Of a DNA stretch of 64,000 bases, positions 57,872-64,000 are shown piece after piece. Position 1 is the stretch's first letter, and each line of letters opens with the position of its first letter. The stretch comes from SKLM01 sp964514285 (GTDB lineage Bacteria; Chloroflexota; Anaerolineae; B4-G1): assembly GCA_964514285.1 (NCBI GenBank), contig CAZEQC010000005.1:1-64000 (forward strand), in the 5' to 3' direction. The position numbers and the translations under genes are program-made. Below the pieces are notes generated by a model, which saw only the letters and a program-made list of their open reading frames with translations, did not search any database and was not told where the DNA came from.

Positions 57872-59137
57872 CTAGATACGTTCGCTTAGCCAGGTGACCA
57901 GCAGGTTGAGGTCGACGTCCGTTTGATCGCCGGTCTTCATGTTGCGCACGGTCGCCTTCCCGCTCTCCAGCTCGTTCCCCCCGAGGATCACGGTGTAGCG
58001 CACCCCTCGTTTGTCCGCCTCGCGGAGTTGGCTACGCAGGCCGCGGTCTCTTCCTAGGGCGAAGTAAACCCCCACGTCGGTGCGCCGAAGCTCGTCCATC
58101 AGCTTCAGGGACGCCCTGCGTGGCTCCTCGCCGAGATAGGCGAGGAATATGGCGGGCGTGGCCGGGGCAGGCGGCTGCACGCTCAACTCCTTCATCAGGA
58201 TCACGATCCGCTCCAGCCCGATGGCCACGCCAACGCCCGGCGTCTCCGGCCCGCCGAGAAGCTCGGCGAGCCCATCGTACCGACCCCCGCCGCATAGGGC
58301 GCTCTGCGCGCCGATCCCGGAGGCCCAGACCTCGAAGACGGTTTTCGTATAGTAGTCGAGTCCGCGCACCAGCCGATGGTTGACCACGTATCGCCGGTTG
58401 AGCAGGTCCAGGTAGTCCCGCAGGCTGGCGAAGTGCTCTCTGCACTCATCGCACAGGTAGTCGGCAATGCGCGGTGCCTCCTCAATGATCGGCTGGCATT
58501 GTTCTTCCTTACAGTCGAGGACGCGCAGGGGACTGCGCTCCAATCGGCGCTGGCAGTCCTCACAGATCTCGTCAGCGTGCTTCTGATAGTAGCTTCTCAA
58601 GGCTTCCACGTACGCTGGCCGACAGCGGGGGCACCCGGTGGAGTTCAGCTGGAACTCCAGATCGGGAATCCCGAGGCCGGCGTAGAGGTCCCAAACCAAG
58701 GTCATGATCTCTACGTCGGCGGCCGGATCCTGTTCGCCGAGGATCTCCGCGTTGAACTGGGTGAACTGGCGATAGCGACCAGCCTGAGGCCGATCGTAGC
58801 GGAAGGTGGGCCCGATGGAATAAAGCTTCTGGGGTTTGACTTCCACATGGAGCCCATTCTCGATATAGGCTCGCACGACGCCAGCGGTGAACTCCGGGCG
58901 GAGCGTGAGGTCGCGACCACCTTTGTCGGTGAAGTTGTACATCTCCTTGTCCACCACGTCGGTGCCCTCGCCAATCCCGCGGGCAAACACGTCTGTGGCT
59001 TCGAAGATCGGTACGTCGAGACGCTCGAAGCCCGCCAGCTCTGCGAGATGTTGGCTATGGCTGCGCACCCGAGACCAATAGGGTTGATCCGATGGCAGGA
59101 TGTCGAGGGTTCCAGGGGGTCGCTGATAGCTGGGCAT
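57872..59137 (-). CDS. hisS: Histidine-tRNA ligase
   Basis: HisRS charges tRNA-His. The 421-residue protein has the class II core: RPPGTLDILPSDQPYWS, motif 2 in TFRYDRPQAGRYRQFTQFNA, the histidine-binding LVRGLDYYTKTVFEVW and motif 3 in GVGVAIGLERIV, then an anticodon-binding domain (VYFALGRDRGLRSQLREAD). Its insertion domain carries four Cys pairs (CPRC, CEDC, CKEEQC, CDEC), suggesting a zinc site. ATG 59137 follows AGGAGA; the frame stays open for 47 more codons through a tandem repeat, which I read as non-coding. Confidence 0.96.
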   Translation of the reverse strand: MPSYQRPPGTLDILPSDQPYWSRVRSHSQHLAELAGFERLDVPIFEATDVFARGIGEGTDVVDKEMYNFTDKGGRDLTLRPEFTAGVVRAYIENGLHVEVKPQKLYSIGPTFRYDRPQAGRYRQFTQFNAEILGEQDPAADVEIMTLVWDLYAGLGIPDLEFQLNSTGCPRCRPAYVEALRSYYQKHADEICEDCQRRLERSPLRVLDCKEEQCQPIIEEAPRIADYLCDECREHFASLRDYLDLLNRRYVVNHRLVRGLDYYTKTVFEVWASGIGAQSALCGGGRYDGLAELLGGPETPGVGVAIGLERIVILMKELSVQPPAPATPAIFLAYLGEEPRRASLKLMDELRRTDVGVYFALGRDRGLRSQLREADKRGVRYTVILGGNELESGKATVRNMKTGDQTDVDLNLLVTWLSERI

Positions 59138-59194
59138 AGGGTCTCCTTCCAAGTCTATGACAGAATCAAGCCGCTGTTCTGTCGGGTTATGAAG

Positions 59195-59290
59195 GCATAA
59201 GCAGTGCAAGACATAAGCAGTTCGAGACATAAGCAGTTCGAGACATAAGCAGTTCGAGACATAAGCAGTTCGAGGCATATGCTGTTCTGA
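59195..59290. repeat. 16-bp tandem repeat upstream of hisS
   Basis: The unit ACATAAGCAGTTCGAG occurs four times in perfect tandem (59211-59274), flanked by one degenerate copy on each side (59195-59210 and 59275-59290). It lies 58 bases upstream of the hisS start, within its probable leader or promoter. Confidence 0.9.
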
Positions 59291-59377
59291 GATACGCTGA
59301 CGTGTATTATAGTCGGACTCAGGGCTTTTGCCAGCCAGGCGAGTGCCCGACAGCGTCAGGGGGCAGAAGCGGGGCCG

Positions 59378-59680
59378 TCACGCGCGCGTCCAGTCGCTAG
59401 CCCAGCGAGGGCGATCCGGGATATAGACGGTGATGGCGACGATCTCGTCCCGATCGGCGTACTCGCAGACGACGTGGATGTAGAGGTCGAAGCCTATGCT
59501 GGGTCCGGCGATGAGTACACGATGGCGCCTTGGATAGTGTTCGAGGACTCTGCCGTTGAAGATGGCGTGGAAGATATCCTTGGCGCGTAGGCTCTCCTTG
59601 TAGGCCTCGTAGAGAGCGTGTTCTGTGAGGCGCATGGCGTCGTGAGAGGCTAACAGATCCTCCACCTCTGTGATAATCAT
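59378..59680 (-). CDS. DUF4258 family protein (RelE-fold, toxin-like)
   Basis: The 100-residue protein has the DUF4258 pattern: LTEHALYEAYKESLRAKDIF, ILEHYPRRHRVLIAG (here RVLEHYPRRHRVLIAG), LYIHVVCEYADRDEIVAITVY and the ending PDRPRWASDWTRA. The family shares the RelE/ParE fold, and some members are toxins paired with a small antitoxin. No small partner gene lies downstream, and the upstream side is a 363-base gap, so it may be an orphan. ATG 59680 follows AAGGAG. Function unproved. Confidence 0.8.
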   Translation of the reverse strand: MIITEVEDLLASHDAMRLTEHALYEAYKESLRAKDIFHAIFNGRVLEHYPRRHRVLIAGPSIGFDLYIHVVCEYADRDEIVAITVYIPDRPRWASDWTRA

Positions 59681-59883
59681 CGAAGCGCTCCTTTCGACTG
59701 CCACGGCGGCAAGGGGAAGCTATTCTGCTGGCCTTGCACAAGCTCCACCCCTGTCCACACTAGGTCAGGACGGATGCTAGTATAGGTCGTTTTCCTGACA
59801 GAGGCAAATGGTCCAGCCAGGATTTCATCACCCATCACCTCAGTAGCGAGAATGGTCAGGTCCTGTCGTCTGGCGGCGTATCA

Positions 59884-59911
59884 TTGACGATAGGGGCAGG
59901 AAGGGTATAAT
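59884..59911 (+). promoter_or_regulatory. Promoter of efp
   Basis: TTGACG (59884-59889), 16-base spacer, TATAAT (59906-59911). Transcription would start near 59918, giving a 126-base leader. The remainder of the 363-base gap 59681-60043 shows no gene or strong structure. Confidence 0.83.
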
Positions 59912-60043
59912 CATAAGGTAGTCACGACCCGTGGTAAGTGTTACCCGTTGCAAGTTTGGTAGACTGTGAGGGTCACAGTGCTCAAACGGGCTCCACGTCA
60001 GAACACTGGTTCGAGAATAATCGGGGCTTCTAGGGGAGGAATG

Positions 60044-60601
60044 ATGATCGACGTCAATGAGTTGCGCAAGGGTGTCACCTTCACGATGGACGGTGAGCTT
60101 TATCGCGTCTTGGAGTATGAACATCACAAGCCAGGGCGGGGGAAGGCCTACATCCGTACCAAGCTGCGTAACATCAACACCGGGTCCACGATCAAACATA
60201 CGTTTATCTCCGGTGACAAGGTAGAGGATGTCTACGTTGAGCGAAGAGGGGTTCAGTACCTCTACACCGACGGTGATTTGTACCACTTTATGGACACCGA
60301 GACGTATGAGCAGCTGGCGGCCCCCAAGTCCGTGCTGGGGGAGGATGCTAAGTATCTTCTGGAGAACATGGAGATCGTCGTGGCAGTCTACGGCGGCCGA
60401 ATCATCGACGTCGATCTGCCGACGAAGGTCGACCAGGAGGTTGTCCATTCCGAGGTGGCTATTGCTGGTGACCGTGCGACTGGGACGCTGAAGACGGTGA
60501 CGACGGAAACCGGTTTAGAGGTTGATGTTCCTCTCTTCGTCGAGGTTGGCGACACGATCCGCATCGACACCCGGACTGGCGAATACGTGACTCGCGTGTA
60601 G
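60044..60601 (+). CDS. efp: Translation elongation factor P
   Basis: EF-P relieves ribosomes stalled at proline runs. The 185-residue length is normal: domain I (VNELRKGVTFTMDGELYRVL, EYEHHKPGRGKAYIRTKLRN), domain II (YLYTDGDLYHFMDTETYEQL) and domain III (ATGTLKTVTTETGLEVDVPL, TIRIDTRTGEYVTRV). The tip of the domain I loop, usually PGKG or similar with a modified Lys, reads PGRGKA with Arg at the tip. Two ATGs (60041, 60044) follow GGGGAGGA; the second is better spaced and gives the usual MIDVNE start. Confidence 0.96.
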   Translation: MIDVNELRKGVTFTMDGELYRVLEYEHHKPGRGKAYIRTKLRNINTGSTIKHTFISGDKVEDVYVERRGVQYLYTDGDLYHFMDTETYEQLAAPKSVLGEDAKYLLENMEIVVAVYGGRIIDVDLPTKVDQEVVHSEVAIAGDRATGTLKTVTTETGLEVDVPLFVEVGDTIRIDTRTGEYVTRV

Positions 60602-60638
60602 GCCTCCCTCTGCTGAGGCGACAGTATATAGAGGTTCA

Positions 60639-63347
60639 ATGAATCAAAGAGCTAAACGTTTCCTCATTGGCTTAGCCGCCGCTTTCACGGCCCTCTTCCT
60701 TCTGCCTCTCCTTTCCGGCAACGCCATCACGTTCTACACAGACTGGCTGTGGTTCGACAGCGTAGGGCAGTTGGGGATCTTGAAGACGCGCATTCTCGCC
60801 CGAGTTGCATTGTGGATGATTGGGGCTTTGATTGTCGTTGGCTTTCTGCTCGTCAATTGGTTCTACCTGCCCAAGCGATTGCTCGGGAAGTTCCGATTGG
60901 AGATCCAGGGACGGGGCAGCGCATCCCTCACCATTGGCGCGCGTCTCCTGACCATTCTTCTTAGCGTGATCGTGGCCCTGGTCGCCCTGACGATGGCGTC
61001 GACGGCTGCCGGCAAGTGGATGACGGCCCTGCGGTACAGCCATGGCGCCTCCTTCGGATTGAGCGATCCCATCTTTGGATTCGATGTCGGGTTCTACGTC
61101 TTCCGGCTGCCGTTCTATCGCTTCCTGGTGAGCTGGACCATGGGGTTGGTCGTGGTGACGCTGATCGGAAACGCGCTCATCTACGTGTTCGCCGGACGTA
61201 TCCGGGAGGCTGAGGCGACCGGTCACCTTTCCGTGCTGAGCGCTCTCTTCTTGGTGGGTCAGGCGATGAGTTATCAGCTGCAGCGCTGGGCCCTCCTCCA
61301 GTCATCGACCGGTGTCGTCTATGGGGCCGGTTACACAGACCTGAACGCCCGCGTGCCGCTCCTCTACCTGCTCACGGGCGTCGTCGCGATTGGGGCCCTG
61401 CTACTCCTGATCAACGTACGCTTCCGTCGCTGGAAGCTCCTCCTCCTCGTGGGTGGGGCCTGGCTGGTCCTCAGCCTGATCGGTCAGTTCTATCCGGCAG
61501 CGGTGCAGCGCTTCACCGTCGAGCCGAACGAGTTGAGATTGGAGCGGGAGTTCATCGAGCACAACATCCGCTTCACCCGCTACGCCTACAAGCTCGATGA
61601 TATCGAGGAGTCTGACTATCAGCTCGGTGGGGATCTGACGTTCGAGGAGCTGGAAGAGAACACTGATACGCTGGACAACGTCAGATTGTGGGATTGGAAG
61701 CCGCTGCGGGCGACGTATGAGCAGATCCAGGAGATTCGCACCTACTACACGTTCGCTGACGTCGATATCGACCGCTATATGCTGGATGGTCGGCTGCGCC
61801 AGGTCAACTTGGCCGTCCGCGAGCTCGATATCGAGCAGATGCGCGAAGATGCGCGCACCTGGATCAATCAGCACCTGATCTACACGCATGGGTACGGCCT
61901 CTGCCTGAGCCCGGTGGGTGAAGTAAGCGAGGAAGGGTTGCCTCAGCTCTTGGTGCGGAATATCCCGCCCGAGAGTGACAGCCCCACGTTAGACCTCACC
62001 CGGCCGGAGATCTACTTCGGCGAGAGGACGTCCAACTACGTCATCGTCAACGCCACTACGGAGGACGAGTTCGACTATCCCAGCGGCGACCAGAACGTCT
62101 ATGCCCGCTACCAAGGGGACGCTGGCGTGCCGATGGGAGGCTTGTTCCGCCGCATCGCGTTTGCGTTGCGCTTCAACAGCACCCCGATCCTGCTCTCCAG
62201 CGAGGTCAACCCCGAGAGCCAGATTCTCTTCCATCGTCTCCTTTCGGACCGCGTCAAGATGGTGGCGCCGATGTTGTGGTTTGATGCTGATCCCTACCCC
62301 GTCATTGCGGACGGGCGTGTCGTCTGGCTCTACGATGCCTATACCTGGAGCGACCGCTTCCCCTATTCCAGGCCCACCCGCGGACTCAACTACATTCGCA
62401 ATAGCGTGAAGGTAGCCATCGACGCCTACACCGGCGAGATGTCCTTCTACGTCGTCGATCCTGACGACCCTGTGATTCAGACGTATCAGTCGATCTTCCC
62501 GGAGCTCTTTACCTCGGTGGAGGAGATGGATCCGCAGCTGCGTGAGCACTGGCGCTACCCGGAACAGCTCTTCCGCATTCAGGCAGATCTCTACGCCGCC
62601 TACCATATGCGCGACCCGCGGGTCTTCTACAATCAGGAGGATCTGTGGCAGACCCCGACGGAGGTGCGGGAGTCCGAAAAGGCGGACATGTCACCCTATT
62701 ACGTCACGGTTCGTCTCCCCGGTTCCGAGCAGGTTGAGTTCATGATGATCCGTCCCTACGTGCCGGCCGGTAAGCAGAATATGATCGCCTGGCTCTATGC
62801 TGACTCGGATGGCGCCGATTACGGCCAACTGGGGGTCTACAAGTTCTCCAAGGAGGCCTTGGTCTATGGACCCATGCAGGTGGAATCGCGCATCGATCAG
62901 GACCCGACGATTTCGCAACAACTGACGCTCTGGAATCAGCTCGGGTCCTCGGTCAATCGTGGCAACTTGATCGTGATCCCTATCGATGGCGTCCTGCTCT
63001 ACATCGAGCCGATCTATCTTCAGGCGGAGGCCAGCCGCCTTCCCGAGTTGAAGCGCGTGGTCGTCTCGTATCGGAATCGCGTGGCGATGGCGAACAGCCT
63101 TTCAGCAGGTTTGGCGCAGGTTCTGGGGGAGGGGGCCGTCACGGAGGAACCGGGGCAGTTGCCCGAGCCTGGCCAAGAGCCGGGCCAGCCGTTGCCGAGC
63201 GATGCAGCGGCATTGGCGCGTTCGGCGCAGTCCCACTACGAGGCTGCCCAGACGTGTCTGGAGGAAGGGGATTGGACTTGTTACGGAGACGAACTGGAGG
63301 CCCTGGAGAGGGACCTCCAGGCGTTGGTCGAGGCGACCGAAGAGTAG
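60639..63347 (+). CDS. UPF0182 family membrane protein
   Basis: The 902-residue protein belongs to UPF0182, a large family in actinobacteria, cyanobacteria and Chloroflexota with unknown function. About seven N-terminal helices (IGLAAAFTALFLLPLLSG; LVRI-type helix near 40; VWMIGALIVVGFLL-like) are followed by a large extracytoplasmic domain starting with YPAAVQRFTVEPNELRLERE, with YFGERTSNYVIVNATTEDEF and later LYDAYTWSDRFPYSRP and PYYVTVRLPGSEQVEFMMI. The tail is Pro-rich then coiled-coil-like. It follows efp by 37 bases. Confidence 0.93.
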   Translation: MNQRAKRFLIGLAAAFTALFLLPLLSGNAITFYTDWLWFDSVGQLGILKTRILARVALWMIGALIVVGFLLVNWFYLPKRLLGKFRLEIQGRGSASLTIGARLLTILLSVIVALVALTMASTAAGKWMTALRYSHGASFGLSDPIFGFDVGFYVFRLPFYRFLVSWTMGLVVVTLIGNALIYVFAGRIREAEATGHLSVLSALFLVGQAMSYQLQRWALLQSSTGVVYGAGYTDLNARVPLLYLLTGVVAIGALLLLINVRFRRWKLLLLVGGAWLVLSLIGQFYPAAVQRFTVEPNELRLEREFIEHNIRFTRYAYKLDDIEESDYQLGGDLTFEELEENTDTLDNVRLWDWKPLRATYEQIQEIRTYYTFADVDIDRYMLDGRLRQVNLAVRELDIEQMREDARTWINQHLIYTHGYGLCLSPVGEVSEEGLPQLLVRNIPPESDSPTLDLTRPEIYFGERTSNYVIVNATTEDEFDYPSGDQNVYARYQGDAGVPMGGLFRRIAFALRFNSTPILLSSEVNPESQILFHRLLSDRVKMVAPMLWFDADPYPVIADGRVVWLYDAYTWSDRFPYSRPTRGLNYIRNSVKVAIDAYTGEMSFYVVDPDDPVIQTYQSIFPELFTSVEEMDPQLREHWRYPEQLFRIQADLYAAYHMRDPRVFYNQEDLWQTPTEVRESEKADMSPYYVTVRLPGSEQVEFMMIRPYVPAGKQNMIAWLYADSDGADYGQLGVYKFSKEALVYGPMQVESRIDQDPTISQQLTLWNQLGSSVNRGNLIVIPIDGVLLYIEPIYLQAEASRLPELKRVVVSYRNRVAMANSLSAGLAQVLGEGAVTEEPGQLPEPGQEPGQPLPSDAAALARSAQSHYEAAQTCLEEGDWTCYGDELEALERDLQALVEATEE

Positions 63348-63392
63348 CTTGGTGTGGGACAGTCGATGGCTTGGTGGTAGGAGGTGACGGCA

Positions 63393-64000
63393 GTGGATGT
63401 CAGATCATTTGGTAAGACGGGAGAATCGTTTCCCATTCTGAGCTTCGGGGGACAACGGATCGTCGACGAACACGATTGCACGGAGGACGAGGCGATTGAG
63501 ATCGTCAACACCGCCATCGACCGCGGCATCCGCTATTTCGACACGGCCTGGATCTACTCCCAGGGGCAGGCGGAGACCCGGTTGGGTAAGGTGGTCAAGC
63601 ACCGTCGTTCCGAGATGTGGATCGCTACCAAGACCTGGGACACCACGCGAGAGGGAGCGCTTCGCCAGCTTGAGGATAGCCTGGCGCGCCTGCAGACCGA
63701 CCATGTCGACGAGTGGCGGCTGCACAACGTCCGGGATTACGCGCGACTCGATGCGTTCACGGGCAAGGGCGGCGCCTTAGAGGCGGCCCTGGAGGCCCGC
63801 GAGGAAGGCGTTGTGGGTCACATCAGCATCAGCTGTCACACGGATCCGCAGATCCTCGTGGAGGCCCTCAACCGGTTTCCCTTCGACAGCGCTCTCATCG
63901 CTGTCTCGGCGCTGGATCACTTTATGCTCAGCTTCGCGGAGGAGTTCCTGCCGCTGGCTAACGAGAGGGGCATCGCTACGATAGGGATGAAGGTGCTCGG
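63393..64000 (+). CDS. Aldo/keto reductase family protein (partial, C-terminal end missing)
   Basis: The gene runs off the right edge after 202 codons. It has the family pattern: FGKTGESFPILSFGGQRI, the catalytic Asp/Tyr region GIRYFDTAWIYSQGQAETRL with Asp and Tyr, IATKTWDTTREGALRQLEDS with the Lys, and DHVDEWRLHNV with the His. A subgroup with C-terminal ferredoxin motifs exists, but the relevant part lies outside. GTG 63393 is chosen because GGAGG lies eight bases before it. It could be coupled to the UPF0182 gene, 45 bases upstream. Confidence 0.9.
   Translation, partial: MDVRSFGKTGESFPILSFGGQRIVDEHDCTEDEAIEIVNTAIDRGIRYFDTAWIYSQGQAETRLGKVVKHRRSEMWIATKTWDTTREGALRQLEDSLARLQTDHVDEWRLHNVRDYARLDAFTGKGGALEAALEAREEGVVGHISISCHTDPQILVEALNRFPFDSALIAVSALDHFMLSFAEEFLPLANERGIATIGMKVL

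Noticed and set aside
59195..59290. Coding extension of hisS through the tandem repeat
   Set aside because: The 47 extra codons are low-complexity repeats (LCLELL-type), HisRS starts normally at MPSYQRPPG, and a good Shine-Dalgarno precedes that ATG.

Overview
The window is a GC-rich (roughly 60 percent by eye) bacterial chromosome segment with densely packed, mostly operonic genes. The gene set suggests a member of Chloroflexota, probably an uncultured Anaerolineae-like lineage. It includes a UPF0182 protein, a DUF512 PDZ/radical-SAM protein, a very large PTPS-related membrane protein with GT39-type neighbours, a MalT-like ATPase carrying a BTAD/SARP tail, NHLP-like small proteins and a DUF211/VIT pair. 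This placement is inference from gene content; no rRNA or tRNA gene was found. Many genes start with GTG or TTG behind a good Shine-Dalgarno, and several promoters match sigma-70 consensus with 16-17 bp spacing.

Layout. 1-1694 (-): pyrimidine operon pyrF-pyrE-pyrD, with pyrD cut by the window edge. 1784-2006: four short inverted repeats. 2060-6541 (-): DegV, a trmI-DUF211-VIT operon and a CNNM/CBS transporter. 6769-10402 (+): stand-alone receiver, adenosine-specific kinase, HD hydrolase, DUF192, LysM/M23 endopeptidase. 10673-17609 (+): nitroreductase, guanidine-modifying enzyme, cmk, DUF512 protein, GNAT, enolase-superfamily enzyme, NIF3-like protein and a repeat-rich tail-anchored protein. 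17670-21684 (+): a clear glmS ribozyme, glmS and a second glmS-like gene.

21694-29612 (+) is the most striking region. One strong promoter drives a lipoyl H-protein, an HdrC-HdrB fusion, the N-terminal half of HdrA with an in-frame UGA where the family has a CxxC cysteine (followed by a SECIS-like hairpin), NuoE, NuoF, a NuoG-like protein fused to the missing C-terminal half of HdrA, and a lipoate-protein ligase overlapping it by an ATGA. The operon reads as a heterodisulfide-reductase/NADH-dehydrogenase flavin and iron-sulfur complex whose thiol/disulfide partner may be a protein-bound lipoyl group.

29836-31945 (+): a NarL-type two-component system ending at a bidirectional terminator. 32042-35285 (-): rpsO-pnp-lepB. 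35491-39313: murJ, an aminotransferase behind a promoter/leader/terminator arrangement, and a DNPH1/Rcl-like nucleotide N-glycosidase. 39507-45166 (+): a MalT/BTAD regulator, a SARP-like direct repeat eight bases upstream of a -10 box, then a 50-aa secreted peptide, two NHLP-like small proteins, a degenerate ImmA/IrrE-like protein and a solute-binding lipoprotein. This looks like an undescribed small-peptide locus. 45225-54152 (-): envelope glycosylation and cell-surface proteins. 54544-64000: RpiR regulator, an ABC-2 exporter, hisS, a DUF4258 protein, efp, a UPF0182 protein and a truncated aldo/keto reductase.
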